This document shows, piece by piece, positions 41,560 through 50,714 of a stretch of 64,000 nt of DNA. Origin of the DNA: Bacteroidales bacterium (GTDB lineage Bacteria; Bacteroidota; Bacteroidia; Bacteroidales; UBA932); assembly GCA_015060385.1 (NCBI GenBank), contig SUYO01000002.1, forward strand, positions 62,001-126,000, read 5' to 3'. Each line of letters begins with the position of its first letter. Position 1 is the first letter of the stretch. The notes under the pieces are model-generated. The model had not been told where the DNA came from. It did no database searches and saw only the letters and a list, made by a program, of their open reading frames with translations. The translations under genes and the position numbers were made by a program.

Positions 41560-42807
41560 TTACTGGACTTTATAACCTTTCCAACCGTAGTATGCACAGA
41601 AGATGAAGCAGATCAGAGGGACGATGTATGCGATCTGGTAGATCTGCGGGTTATGGTGCATGATGTACGCTGTAAGCTGAGGGAGGCAGGCATTGCCCAC
41701 GATAGCCATCACAAGGAAGGCAGATCCGCTCTTTGTCTGATCTCCGAGGCCCACAAGTGCAAGAGAGAACTGTGTAGGGTACATGATCGACATGAAGAAG
41801 GAAACTCCCAGCATTGCGTAAAGACCTACCATGCCTCCGAAGGTCATGATCACGCCGCAGAGAGCCACATTGACGATAGCATAGACCGTAAGCATGTTCT
41901 GAGGCTTGAATTTGATCATGAGGGCTGTACCTATCCATCTTCCGAGCAGGAAGGCGAGCATGTAGAGACCGAAGAAGGTCGTCGCCGTGCTTTCAGGAAG
42001 TCCTGCGTAGTTGCAGCAGTATACAAGGAAAAGGCTGTTCACTGCAGTCTGTCCGCCGTTGTAGAAGAACTGTGCTATGACTCCCCAGCGGAGATGTCTG
42101 CGCTTGAGTACGCTGAAATCAATGAGCTTGGTGTCCTTGTCTGCATTCTCTTCCTCCTCCTTTATCTTAGGGAGCTTCACGAAGATGAACATGACTGCTA
42201 TGATGATGAGGATGCCCGCAAGAATGAGGTACGGAAGCTTCATCGCGTCAGTCTCCATCTGTATATAGCCTTCCCATCCGCCGGCGAAGTCAGCTGGAAG
42301 TGTCTCCCTGGTATATGTGTTGCCGCTGAGGACAAGCTTGCTCAGGAACATAGCCGCTACAAAGGCGCCAAGACCGTTGAATGACTGGGCGAGGTTGAGC
42401 CTGCGCGGAGCTGACTCTGAATCTCCCAATGCGGTCACATATGGATTGGCGGCAGTCTCGAGGAAGCACATTCCAGTAGCGATGATGAAGAAGATGCCGA
42501 GATATGCCCAGTATTCCTTTATTATCGCAGCAGGGAAGAACAGAAGTCCTCCGGCAGCCGCCAGCAGAAGACCGAAGATGATTCCGGACTTGTAGCTGTA
42601 TCGCTTCATGAACATCGCGATAGGGATAGGGCAGATGAAATATGCGAGCCAGTATGCTGTTTCGGTGAACGAAGCCTCGAACGCATTGAGTTCGCAGGTC
42701 TTCATGAGCTGCCTGATCATCGTAGGCAGAAGGTTGCTGCTTATAGCCCATAGGAAGAAGAGGCAGAATACAAGCGCAAGAGGTATGAATTGTTTACGTT
42801 TCATCAT
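41560..42807 (-). CDS. MFS sugar permease, FHS/FucP (L-fucose:H+ symporter) family
   Basis: A 415-residue 12-helix carrier. The FHS-family motif appears as FLETAANPYVTALG, and the N-terminus FIPLALVFCLFFLWAISSNLLPTMIRQL matches FucP-like proteins. It should bring a monosaccharide, plausibly L-fucose or a related deoxysugar, into the cytoplasm with protons. It is packed between the hydrolase gene (4-nt overlap) and the dehydrogenase gene (2 nt), supporting a single catabolic operon. Confidence 0.88.
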   Translation of the reverse strand: MMKRKQFIPLALVFCLFFLWAISSNLLPTMIRQLMKTCELNAFEASFTETAYWLAYFICPIPIAMFMKRYSYKSGIIFGLLLAAAGGLLFFPAAIIKEYWAYLGIFFIIATGMCFLETAANPYVTALGDSESAPRRLNLAQSFNGLGAFVAAMFLSKLVLSGNTYTRETLPADFAGGWEGYIQMETDAMKLPYLILAGILIIIAVMFIFVKLPKIKEEEENADKDTKLIDFSVLKRRHLRWGVIAQFFYNGGQTAVNSLFLVYCCNYAGLPESTATTFFGLYMLAFLLGRWIGTALMIKFKPQNMLTVYAIVNVALCGVIMTFGGMVGLYAMLGVSFFMSIMYPTQFSLALVGLGDQTKSGSAFLVMAIVGNACLPQLTAYIMHHNPQIYQIAYIVPLICFIFCAYYGWKGYKVQ

Positions 42808-43721
42808 TCAGACATGTTTTTGATGTAAGGAAGGTCGATGAGGTTTTCAAGACGGTAGAATCCGCAGGCATTCTCTCCCAGGAAGAGACTCTTCTCCCTT
42901 TCGGTGAGTTCCTTGCTCTTCAGCACGAAGTCGTACGACATCCGGTAAGTGATGGCCGTGATGGTACGAGGGTAGTCGCTTCCCCACATGAGCTTTTCCA
43001 TGCCGACAAGGCCGGCCGCTTCCTTTATGGCACGGACTGCGCCGTCGAAAGGATAGAATTCGCTGTTGTAGAGCCATGTGATGCCGCCCGATTCGACGAA
43101 TACGTTCTTATGCGAAGCAAGGCTGATCTGCTCGAGCCAGTTCTCGCGTGTCGGCATTCCGAAATGGCCGATGGCGATCCTCAGATCCGGACATTCCTGT
43201 ATCACCTCCCTCATTTCGGCGCACTGAATGTCTCCGTCAGCGAGGGTGATGGAAAGGAACACATCCTTCTCTTCCATCAGCTTGAACATCCCGATCATTT
43301 CAGGAGAGTTGAGCATGATCCTGACATTGTCCTGGATGAGACGATGGCCCGGGATGGCGATTCCCTTGAACCCTTTTGCAATCAGTCCGGCCGCCTGATC
43401 CTTGAGATTGCCGTTGAAGTAGTCGCACATTCCGCAGGTAATGAACCTGTCCGGATATCTGTTGCTTACTTCAAGCAGGTAGTCGTTCTGACAGCCGTCG
43501 ATCAGTTCCTGAACCACCACGGCAGCCTGGACCTGGGCATAGTTCATGTTCGAGAGGAAGACCTCAGCCGTATTGCGTCCGTCGATGATGAACGGAGGGA
43601 TCATCTGTACCTCTTCACCGAGGAAGATGGATCTTCCGTTCTTCAATGACTTGATAGGCAGGCCGTTCCATGATGTGTCCTGATTCAGCCAGAGGTGGCT
43701 GTGAGTGTCAATGATATTCAT
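42804..43721 (-). CDS. Amidohydrolase-2 family hydrolase, candidate sugar lactonase
   Basis: A 305-residue TIM-barrel metal hydrolase. It has the N-terminal IIDTHSHLW (HxH metal site), a mid-barrel His in IAIGHFGMP and the late Asp in LMWGSDYPR. The COG3618/COG2159 group includes L-fucono-1,5-lactonase. Its position between an L-galactose-dehydrogenase-like AKR and an FHS permease makes a lactonase acting on the AKR product the best guess. The residue pattern alone would also allow a decarboxylase. Confidence 0.8.
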   Translation of the reverse strand: MNIIDTHSHLWLNQDTSWNGLPIKSLKNGRSIFLGEEVQMIPPFIIDGRNTAEVFLSNMNYAQVQAAVVVQELIDGCQNDYLLEVSNRYPDRFITCGMCDYFNGNLKDQAAGLIAKGFKGIAIPGHRLIQDNVRIMLNSPEMIGMFKLMEEKDVFLSITLADGDIQCAEMREVIQECPDLRIAIGHFGMPTRENWLEQISLASHKNVFVESGGITWLYNSEFYPFDGAVRAIKEAAGLVGMEKLMWGSDYPRTITAITYRMSYDFVLKSKELTEREKSLFLGENACGFYRLENLIDLPYIKNMSE

Positions 43722-43725
43722 GGCA

Positions 43726-44661
43726 TCAGCTGTTTTTCCACCTTACGCGCATCTGGTCTCCTATGATCTCCCGTACCTTTGCAACCATTTCCATGTCTAC
43801 GGGTTCGTTCACATATGAAATGTTCTTCTGTACGTTTGCCGGGTTGGCGCTGCTGAAGAGGGTAGTGGCGATACGAGGGTTCAGGCTTGTAGAATACTGG
43901 ACTGCGAGCTTTTCTATAGGGCAGCCCTGCTCGCTGCACCATGCTGCCGCACGGGCGCATGCCTCCTTGAGCGGTTCGGGTGCCGGATGCCAGTCTGGTG
44001 TACCTCTCTGCGAAAGCAGGCCCATCGAAAGAGGCGAGGCGTTTATCACGCCGATGCCCCTTTCCTCGAAGAAATCGAGGTAGTCGAGCAGAAGGTCGTC
44101 GTTGAGACAGTAGTGGCAGAAGTTAAGTATGCTTTCTATCGTGCCTTCCGGGGTGTTCTCGACCAGCCATTTAAGATTTTCCGGCTGGAGGTCTGTGATT
44201 CCCACATGTCCCACCACACCTTTTTCACGGAGTTCCACGAGGGCAGGAAGGGTCTCTTCCGCCACCTTCTTCAGGTCTGTGAACTCGACGTCGTGTACAT
44301 TGATGAGGTCAATGTAGTCAACATGGAGTCTCTCCATGCTCTCGTATACGCTTTCAGTGGCTCTCTTTGCGGAATAGTCCCAGGTATTGACTCCGTCCTT
44401 GCCGTAACGTCCGACCTTTGTGGAAAGGATGAACTTGTCGCGAGGAATGTCCTTCAGGGCCTTTCCGAGTACAGTTTCAGCCTTGAGGTGGCCGTAATAT
44501 GGAGATACGTCGATGAAGTTGATGCCGCCCTCGACTGCAGTGAACACCGCCTTGATGGCTTCGCTTTCATCTATGCCACGGAATACTCCTCCGAGAGACG
44601 AGGCTCCGAAACCGAGGTTTGAAACCACCATCCCCGTCTTTCCTATTTCGTTGTAGATCAT
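43726..44661 (-). CDS. Aldo/keto reductase, L-galactose/L-fucose 1-dehydrogenase-like
   Basis: A 311-residue AKR with the tetrad Asp/Tyr (INFIDVSPYYGH), Lys (ILSTKVGRYG) and His (LINVHDVEF). The order and wording of blocks such as GFGASSLGGVFRG, CHYCLNDDLLLDYLDF and NASPLSMGLLSQRGTPDWHPAP are very close to what I recall of plant L-galactose dehydrogenase. It should oxidise an L-sugar at C1 to the lactone. The lactonase-like gene follows after 4 nt. Confidence 0.87.
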   Translation of the reverse strand: MIYNEIGKTGMVVSNLGFGASSLGGVFRGIDESEAIKAVFTAVEGGINFIDVSPYYGHLKAETVLGKALKDIPRDKFILSTKVGRYGKDGVNTWDYSAKRATESVYESMERLHVDYIDLINVHDVEFTDLKKVAEETLPALVELREKGVVGHVGITDLQPENLKWLVENTPEGTIESILNFCHYCLNDDLLLDYLDFFEERGIGVINASPLSMGLLSQRGTPDWHPAPEPLKEACARAAAWCSEQGCPIEKLAVQYSTSLNPRIATTLFSSANPANVQKNISYVNEPVDMEMVAKVREIIGDQMRVRWKNS

Positions 44662-44664
44662 GGC

Positions 44665-45327
44665 TTACAGGTATTTAAGGATTATCTTTTTCATCACATC
44701 GTAGCCTGCCTTCGTCGGGTGGCAGCCGTCTTCTGCATATTCCTTAGGAAGACCGTTGCTGCTGTTCTTCATCTTCGAATGGTAGTCTACATATGGTATG
44801 TCGGCTGACTTTGCATATTCCTTGAGCAGCTTGTTGAAGGCTACGATCTCCTCAGCCTGTCCGGTAACCTCAGGACGCCAGAAGAAGCGGTCGCAGGGGA
44901 GTACAGAACAGATTATCGGCTTGATGTCGTTAGCCCTTGCGATCTCGCACATGGATATTATGTTGCCGAGGCTGTTCTCAGGAGCTATGTCGCCGAGATT
45001 CTTTGCGATATCGTTCGTTCCGGCAAGGATGACCACATATTCAGGCTTATGGTCCACTACATCCCTCCTGAACCTTACGAGCATGTGTGAGGTAGTCTGA
45101 CCTGAGATTCCTCTTCCGAGGAAATTGTTGGAAGTAAAGAATTCGGGGTCTGCCTCAACCCAGAAATCCGTGATCGAGTCGCCCATGAACACGACGCGCG
45201 GTGCGGTCGTCACTTCCTTGTTTGCGTCGTGGTATCTGTCGAACTTAGCCCAGTCTCCGATCTGAGGCTGTGCATATGCCATGACTGCTGCCATGGCCAT
45301 GATAAGGGTTAAAAGTGTCTTTCTCAT
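44665..45327 (-). CDS. Exported SGNH/GDSL-type hydrolase (acylesterase)
   Basis: A 220-residue periplasmic esterase: signal peptide (MRKTLLTLIMAMAAVMAYAQ), then Ser in FMGDSITDFW, Gly in GRGISGQT, Asn in AGTNDIA and the Asp-His pair in EDGCHPTKAGY. Enzymes of this kind remove acetyl groups from glycans or lysophospholipid chains. Placement ahead of the sugar operon (3 nt before the AKR) suggests deacylation of a sugar or glycan prior to uptake. Confidence 0.88.
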   Translation of the reverse strand: MRKTLLTLIMAMAAVMAYAQPQIGDWAKFDRYHDANKEVTTAPRVVFMGDSITDFWVEADPEFFTSNNFLGRGISGQTTSHMLVRFRRDVVDHKPEYVVILAGTNDIAKNLGDIAPENSLGNIISMCEIARANDIKPIICSVLPCDRFFWRPEVTGQAEEIVAFNKLLKEYAKSADIPYVDYHSKMKNSSNGLPKEYAEDGCHPTKAGYDVMKKIILKYL

Positions 45328-45343
45328 ATGTGGTGTGTTTTAT

Positions 45344-47011
45344 TTACAGACTGCTGCCGCCGATGAAGCTTCGGATAAGTGAAGTAGCCGGAACATCCTT
45401 GTCTGACACAGGTGTGAAGTAGCTCAGGAACTTCTTGAGCCTGTGGGCCTCGCTGTATTCCGGACAGTTCTTCGGAACCGTCATCAGGATACGTTCTGCG
45501 TGTGCCCTGACGACTGCAAATTCCACAAGATAGGCAGAGTTGAACAGCACATCGGCGTTTTCCTGATATGGATAGATCCATTTCACCTCCGACCTTCTCA
45601 CGTTAGGCCAATGCATGATAGACTCCCGGGCGGTGAAGGCTCCCTTGTTGAAGTCCCTGACGATACGTCGCAGGAGGCGGTTGTCGCTGGTCGGGATGCA
45701 GTTGTGGTCGTCAAGCGAAATGCTGGTTATCGTGTTGATGAATATCCTGTACTTGGTAGAATCTTCGATCTTGTCGGTGAGCATCGGATTCAGGGCATGT
45801 ATGCCTTCGATGATGAGTACGGATCCCGGTTCGAGCTTGAGCTTCTTGCCGTTGAATTCCCTCAGACCTGTCACGAAATTGAATTCAGGTACATCGACAG
45901 TCTCTCCGTCAAGTAGCTTGAGCACGTCGCTCTGGAGGTATCTGTGGTCTACAGTCTCGAAATTGTCGAAGTCAAAGTCTCCGTTGGGAAGTCTCGGAGT
46001 ATCGAGACGGTTCACGAAATAGTCGTCGGTAGAGAATGATACAGGTCTTATTCCGCAGGCCTTGAGCTGGATGCTCAGACGTTTGCAGAAGGTTGACTTG
46101 CCGCTGCTGCTCGGACCTGTGATGAGTACAAGACGCACAGGTTTTTCGGGATCGTTGACGCGTCTTTCGATCTCTTCCGCTATCTGCACTATCTTCTTTT
46201 CCTGAAGGGCCTCTGCAATCTTGATCAGGTCGCCTGTTTCGCCTCTCTGACAGGCCAGGTTCATGTCTCCGGCGTTGTCCAGACCCATTATCCTGTTCCA
46301 TTTGAGGTGTTCCGAGAACACCTCGAAGGTCTTTGGCTGTTCGACGAAAGGTGCCAGCTCCTCAGGTCTGTGCCTGTTCGGCACGCGGAGCAGCAGACCG
46401 TCACGGTACATCGACAGCTCCCATACCTTCATATAGCCGGTGCTGGCCAGGAGTGCCTCATAGTAATAGTCTGCGGTACCGTCCAGGGTATAATAGTTCA
46501 CGTAGACGTCACCTGTGGTGTTGAGAAGCTTGACCTTGTCCTCATGTCCGAGGCTTGAGAACAGTTCTACTGCCTCCTCGGTCCTGACCTCGTGTCTGCG
46601 GAACGGCATGTCCGCATCCACTATCTCACGCATCCTTGACTTTATCTTCTCGACGTCACTTTCGGTCACATGTGTGGAATCGGCCTTTACGATAGTGCAG
46701 TAGTATCCTTTGGAAATAGGTCTTCTCAGAACCACGCGGCAATCAGGGAAGATGTCCTTGGCCGCCTTGCAGAGGAGGAAGCACAGGGAGTTGCAGTAAA
46801 CGCTTCTGCCTACATAAGAGGTGTAGTCGAGAAACTCTACCTGCCTGCTGTTGAACGCCCTGTATTTAAGTCCCTGGCTGACGTTGTTTACCTTAGCGCA
46901 GAGTATGGGATATGGTCTTTCGAATTCAAACTCCGGAAGCATGTCCATCAGTGTCGTGCCTTCGGGAAAGGTCTTGCTGGTACCGGTGTTGACGCAGTAT
47001 ATCTTTACCAT
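45344..47011 (-). CDS. Nucleoside (uridine-type) kinase with TGS/ThrRS-like N-terminal region
   Basis: A 555-residue fusion. The N-terminal 70 residues resemble a TGS domain (FPEGTTLMDMLPEF). Residues about 75-250 resemble the threonyl-tRNA synthetase editing/second additional domain (YYCTIVKAD...FRRHEVRTEEAVELF). The C-terminal P-loop kinase follows (GPSSSGKSTFCKRL, FSTDDYFVNR, IIEGIHALNP). This is the conserved 'nucleoside kinase' architecture of Bacteroidota and Firmicutes, likely phosphorylating uridine or cytidine. The gene leads the sugar operon, with only 16 nt to the SGNH gene, although the functions do not obviously match. Confidence 0.88.
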   Translation of the reverse strand: MVKIYCVNTGTSKTFPEGTTLMDMLPEFEFERPYPILCAKVNNVSQGLKYRAFNSRQVEFLDYTSYVGRSVYCNSLCFLLCKAAKDIFPDCRVVLRRPISKGYYCTIVKADSTHVTESDVEKIKSRMREIVDADMPFRRHEVRTEEAVELFSSLGHEDKVKLLNTTGDVYVNYYTLDGTADYYYEALLASTGYMKVWELSMYRDGLLLRVPNRHRPEELAPFVEQPKTFEVFSEHLKWNRIMGLDNAGDMNLACQRGETGDLIKIAEALQEKKIVQIAEEIERRVNDPEKPVRLVLITGPSSSGKSTFCKRLSIQLKACGIRPVSFSTDDYFVNRLDTPRLPNGDFDFDNFETVDHRYLQSDVLKLLDGETVDVPEFNFVTGLREFNGKKLKLEPGSVLIIEGIHALNPMLTDKIEDSTKYRIFINTITSISLDDHNCIPTSDNRLLRRIVRDFNKGAFTARESIMHWPNVRRSEVKWIYPYQENADVLFNSAYLVEFAVVRAHAERILMTVPKNCPEYSEAHRLKKFLSYFTPVSDKDVPATSLIRSFIGGSSL

Positions 47012-47045
47012 AGGTTATCAGTGTTGTGTTTTTATACGTATCCAA

Positions 47046-47053
47046 CAAAGATA
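47046..47053 (-). promoter_or_regulatory. -7 box TATCTTTG for the nucleoside kinase/sugar operon
   Basis: The complement of CAAAGATA lies 35 nt before the ATG at 47011, between the kinase gene and the stop of the upstream histidine kinase. No clear -33 box. Confidence 0.6.
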
Positions 47054-47072
47054 GTAATAAAAATCCATTGTA

Positions 47073-48284
47073 TCATTTGAATACAAGGGTAAACACTGTT
47101 TTTTTCTCGTCGCTGCATGTAAGGTTCAGGGTGCCGTTATGCATCCGCATGATCTGGCGGGAGAGGCTGAGGCCGATTCCCGTGCCTTCCTGCTTGGTAG
47201 TGTAGAACGGAATGAAGATATCCTCCTGGCTTTCCTTGCTTATCGGACGGCCGTTGTTTGATACCTTGACTATGATATGTTCGTACGGGTTGATTTCAGC
47301 CGTGATGCCGATATCCTTGGCTCCAGCCTGGATGGCATTCTTGACAAGGTTGATGAGTATCTGGGTTATCTGTCCTTCATCCGCATAGAGAAGGATATCC
47401 TCTGACTTTTCAGTATATGAGCATGTCACTCCGGAAATCACAGCCTCTTCCCTTGTAAGGCTGATCACTCTTTCTGCGAGGTCACGCATGTAGAAGGCTG
47501 TTCTGACAGGGATGGCGACCCTGGTAAGGTTCCTGTAGCTCTCTACGAACTTAATCAGTCCGCGCGAGGACTGGGCTATGGTATCAAGCCCGCTGCGTAC
47601 CTCCTCGTCTACATTCTCGAACTTTAGAAGGGTTTCGCTGAGGGACGCTACAGGGGTCACCGTATTCATGATCTCATGGGTAAGCACCCTGATCAGTTTC
47701 GTCCATGATTCCTGTTCGCTTTCCGCGATCTCGCCGCTGATGTCGTTGAAGGCGATGACCTTGACCTCGGTCCTGCCGATGTTCGCCTTCGAAGCTGTAA
47801 TGGAGACCGTTATCTTGCCGCTTTCGTTATAATAGCTGGCCCTTTCTTCATGGGAACCGTCAGTGACCGTTCGGAAGGCCTCATAAAGTGACTCGCTGAT
47901 AGGGCGGAGCTGACGGATATGTCCGATGGAGGATATTCCGAGGAGTACGAGGGCTGTGCTGTTGCAGTAGTTTATCCTTCCGCTTTCCTCCACTACGACC
48001 ACTCCAGTCCGGACATGGTCTAGCATGAGACCGTAGTATTTCTCCTGTTCTATGATTTCGTGCCTTTCCTTATCGAAGATGGCGCGCAGTCGGTTCAGGG
48101 TCCTGTTGAGCTTTCTTCCTCTGAAATGCTTTTCATCAAATCTGAAGTTCAGTTCCTTATCCTCCAATGCATCCAGCATGTAGGTCACCTTCTTTCTCAT
48201 CTTTCTTGCGGTGACCAGATAAGTGATGACAGACGATATTGCTATCGCTGCCAGAACTGTCAATATGATGGTTGCATTGTTCAT
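47073..48284 (-). CDS. Sensor histidine kinase, NtrY-like, partner of the sigma-54 regulator
   Basis: A 403-residue kinase. One N-terminal membrane helix (TIILTVLAAIAISSVITYLV) is followed by a HAMP-like linker, a PAS region (about 85-190, GVVVVEESGRINYCN) and the H-box LIRVLTHEIMNTVTPVASL with the phospho-His near residue 202. The N-box QILINLVKNAIQAG and G-box KQEGTGIGLSLSRQIMRMHNG are intact. No large periplasmic sensor domain is present, so the signal is probably membrane-internal or cytoplasmic. Its start overlaps the regulator's stop by one base (TGATG), so the two are translated together. Confidence 0.9.
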   Translation of the reverse strand: MNNATIILTVLAAIAISSVITYLVTARKMRKKVTYMLDALEDKELNFRFDEKHFRGRKLNRTLNRLRAIFDKERHEIIEQEKYYGLMLDHVRTGVVVVEESGRINYCNSTALVLLGISSIGHIRQLRPISESLYEAFRTVTDGSHEERASYYNESGKITVSITASKANIGRTEVKVIAFNDISGEIAESEQESWTKLIRVLTHEIMNTVTPVASLSETLLKFENVDEEVRSGLDTIAQSSRGLIKFVESYRNLTRVAIPVRTAFYMRDLAERVISLTREEAVISGVTCSYTEKSEDILLYADEGQITQILINLVKNAIQAGAKDIGITAEINPYEHIIVKVSNNGRPISKESQEDIFIPFYTTKQEGTGIGLSLSRQIMRMHNGTLNLTCSDEKKTVFTLVFK

Positions 48285-49636
48285 CAGATATTGTACTTCT
48301 TCAACTTCGCATAAAGCGTAGGCCTGCTGATGTTCAGAGACTTAGCCACCATAGACAGATTGCCTCCGAACCTTGCCATAGCCGCCCGGATCGCCTTCTC
48401 CTCTGTCTCCTCCAAAGTGTCGTTTCCGTTCACGACAGCTGTTTCCTTCGCTGTTCCTTTCTTCGGAAGCTCTATGTCTTCAGCTGTAAGCATGTCACCG
48501 TCCGAGAGTATCACCGCCTTCTCTATGCAGTTCTGGAGCTCACGGATGTTTCCGCTCCAGCTGTGGGCCGTCAGCACTTCCACCGCTTCCGGCGCAAGTC
48601 CTTTCACCGTCCGTCTGTATCTTTCAGAATATCTTGCTATGAACATCTCGGCCAGAGGCACGATCTCGTCCGTCCTTTCGCGCAGAGGAGGGAGGTGGAG
48701 GTGGATCGTGTTGATCCTGTAGTAAAGGTCCTCCCTGAACTCACCTTTCTCCACCATCTTCTTCAGATCCTTGTTAGTGGCGCAGATGAGCCTGATGTCG
48801 ACTGGGATGGACTTCGTGTCGCCGACCCTTGTTATGCAGCGGTTCTGGATGACCCTGAGCAGCTTTGCCTGAAGGTGGAGGGGAATGTTGCCGATCTCGT
48901 CAAGGAAGAGGGTGCTGCCGTCCGCCTGCTCGAATTTGCCGATGTGGTCGGCGTGGGCATCGGTGAATGCACCCTTCACATGACCGAAGAGCTCGCTCTC
49001 GAACAGGGTCTCGGTCAAGGCACCGGCATCCACGCAGACCATCTGTCTGAAGGCACGTTCCGACCTGCGGTGTACCTCTCCCGCCAGCACATCCTTTCCC
49101 GTACCGTTTTCGCCGGTAATCAGGACATTTGCGAGGGTAGGGGCGAACTTGTCCATGTTCTTTCTGACCAGAGACATGCCCGGACCGTTGCCCCAGTACA
49201 TTTCGAGCGATGACGGTGGAGCGACGGACTCCTCCTTGTCATCCTTGCCTTTGCCTTCGCATGCAGACTTCAGCGTCTGTACAAGCTTCTCATTGTCCCA
49301 TGGCTTTACGATGAAGTCAAAGGCCCCGCGCTTCATTCCTTCTACCGCCAGCTGAATGTCTGCATAGGCAGTGAAAAGCACCACCTCGATTTCGGGGCAG
49401 CGCTTCTTTATCTCCGAAAGCCAGTAGAGGCCTTCGTTTCCTGTATTGATGTCGGTGTGGAAATTCATGTCAAGCAGCACGACGTCCGGACGGAAGTCGG
49501 TCAGGCGGCTTACCAGCTCATTGGGTGAGGGGATGAGCTCTACCTGAGAGAAATGCATGGGCAGCAGCAGTTTGAGTGCCGCCCTGATTCCGTTGTTGTC
49601 ATCTACAACCAGTATCTTTCCTTTGCTTTTTGCCAT
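48284..49636 (-). CDS. Sigma-54-dependent response regulator, NtrC family
   Basis: A 450-residue regulator with three domains. The receiver ([11 protein letters not shown], phospho-Asp in VLLDMNF, KPW) is followed by an AAA+ domain ([32 protein letters not shown]) and a Fis-type helix-turn-helix at the C-terminus ([23 protein letters not shown]). The sigma-54 contact loop reads GAFTDA instead of GAFTGA. It should activate sigma-54 RNA polymerase when phosphorylated by the kinase encoded next. A likely target promoter is 55809-55825, ahead of the permease genes. Confidence 0.93.
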   Translation of the reverse strand: MAKSKGKILVVDDNNGIRAALKLLLPMHFSQVELIPSPNELVSRLTDFRPDVVLLDMNFHTDINTGNEGLYWLSEIKKRCPEIEVVLFTAYADIQLAVEGMKRGAFDFIVKPWDNEKLVQTLKSACEGKGKDDKEESVAPPSSLEMYWGNGPGMSLVRKNMDKFAPTLANVLITGENGTGKDVLAGEVHRRSERAFRQMVCVDAGALTETLFESELFGHVKGAFTDAHADHIGKFEQADGSTLFLDEIGNIPLHLQAKLLRVIQNRCITRVGDTKSIPVDIRLICATNKDLKKMVEKGEFREDLYYRINTIHLHLPPLRERTDEIVPLAEMFIARYSERYRRTVKGLAPEAVEVLTAHSWSGNIRELQNCIEKAVILSDGDMLTAEDIELPKKGTAKETAVVNGNDTLEETEEKAIRAAMARFGGNLSMVAKSLNISRPTLYAKLKKYNI

Positions 49637-49643
49637 AACTCCA

Positions 49644-49651
49644 CAAATTTA
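49644..49651 (-). promoter_or_regulatory. Possible -7 box TAAATTTG before the response regulator
   Basis: The complement of CAAATTTA lies 8 nt before ATG 49636. It would give a leaderless message; read-through from the gene upstream is equally possible. Confidence 0.35.
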
Positions 49652-49662
49652 ATCTTTTTTCC

Positions 49663-50634
49663 CTAGAATGCATAACCGATCTTGAGATTCAGTCCGGCAT
49701 CCACATCATCATACATGGCATTATCGTATTTATACCAGTACTTGTATGTCTCCAGAGCGATGCCGAGAGATATGTTCAGCCTCTGATGAGGACCTATGTT
49801 GAAACCGTATCCGAATGACGGTTCTACTACAAGGCCTTCGTGCCTTTCTCTCTCGTAGCGGTTTCTTTCAAAGGAGAACTGTCCTCCTATGTTAAGTGCG
49901 AGGAAAGGACTGCGGGTGCTGTTGAAGAAATCGCTTCTGATGTGGAGGAAGACAGGAAGCGTGAATTCACCGGATCCCTCGTACCAGTTGATGCCGGTTC
50001 CCAGACCGACTGCAAACTGAGGACATACGCGGTAACCGTTTATTATCGTAAGGCTCGGACGGATGTTCTCTGTACCGAACAAGGCTCCGACGCCCATTTC
50101 GGCGATTCCGAAATATCCACGGTTGTTGTTGAAGCGTCCGTCGTTTCGCATCTGTCTTCTGTATGCATTCGACCAGCGTCCGTATCTCTTGGTGATCATG
50201 CTGACCTCGTCGAGGTCATAAAGATATGTGCTTCCGTCGTATGTAGTCAGGCGGAGGTCTTCTCCCGGAACGAGGTCGGTGATCACACCGATGATCTCCG
50301 ACCCGTTCTTCAGATGCACGACATCCAGAAACATTCGTCCGCCGGAATAACTGTGGAAAAACACTCCCGTATCCATGTGGATGTCCCTTCTGTGTCTGTA
50401 ATCGCTGCGATATCCGAAATCACGGTCGTGACCGTCCCTGTCCGATGTGCCGAAATGAACTCCGAAATGCTGGTCGAAATGCTGACGGTCCGTGTGCTGT
50501 CCGCTATGCTGTCCGGCGTGCTGCCTGCTATGCTGTCCGGCGTGCTGGCGGGCATGCTGGTCCATATGGTTCTGTGCCGATGCTGTCAGGATGCAGATCA
50601 GTGCTGCTGTAAGTGTTGTCAATGTTCGTCTCAT
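49663..50634 (-). CDS. Exported His/Gln-rich N-terminus, outer-membrane beta-barrel-like protein, unknown function
   Basis: 323 residues with a signal peptide (LTAALICILTASAQ). Residues about 22-60 are a histidine-rich repeat (QHAGQHS, QHARQHAG) with His every four residues, likely able to bind metal. The middle has a short-motif beta region (VVHLKNGSEIIGVITDLVPGEDLRL). The C-terminal part is rich in alternating hydrophobic strands and ends in a terminal aromatic (KIGYAF), as for outer-membrane barrels. I do not recognise a named family. It may form an operon with the regulator/kinase pair 27 nt downstream. Confidence 0.72.
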   Translation of the reverse strand: MRRTLTTLTAALICILTASAQNHMDQHARQHAGQHSRQHAGQHSGQHTDRQHFDQHFGVHFGTSDRDGHDRDFGYRSDYRHRRDIHMDTGVFFHSYSGGRMFLDVVHLKNGSEIIGVITDLVPGEDLRLTTYDGSTYLYDLDEVSMITKRYGRWSNAYRRQMRNDGRFNNNRGYFGIAEMGVGALFGTENIRPSLTIINGYRVCPQFAVGLGTGINWYEGSGEFTLPVFLHIRSDFFNSTRSPFLALNIGGQFSFERNRYERERHEGLVVEPSFGYGFNIGPHQRLNISLGIALETYKYWYKYDNAMYDDVDAGLNLKIGYAF

Positions 50635-50641
50635 GATTGTC

Positions 50642-50649
50642 CAAAGTTA
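50642..50649 (-). promoter_or_regulatory. -7 box TAACTTTG of the His-rich protein gene
   Basis: The complement of CAAAGTTA lies 8 nt before ATG 50634, an exact match to TAnnTTTG. Confidence 0.6.
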
Positions 50650-50714
50650 TATTGTTCACCATTATGACGCAGATCTTCCTTAAAAGTACTATCTGCCGCC
50701 TCAGGAAGTTCCTT

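Noticed and set aside
41653-42384. Plus-strand ORF of 243 aa
   Set aside because: Antisense of the FHS permease; charged His/Glu-rich composition is an artefact.
48272-49213. Plus-strand ORF of 313 aa
   Set aside because: Shadow of the sigma-54 regulator gene on the opposite strand; low-complexity, no family motifs.
49840-50667. Plus-strand ORF of 275 aa
   Set aside because: Shadow of the His-rich protein gene; its VRVLSAMLSGVLPAML repeat is only the antisense of the His repeat.
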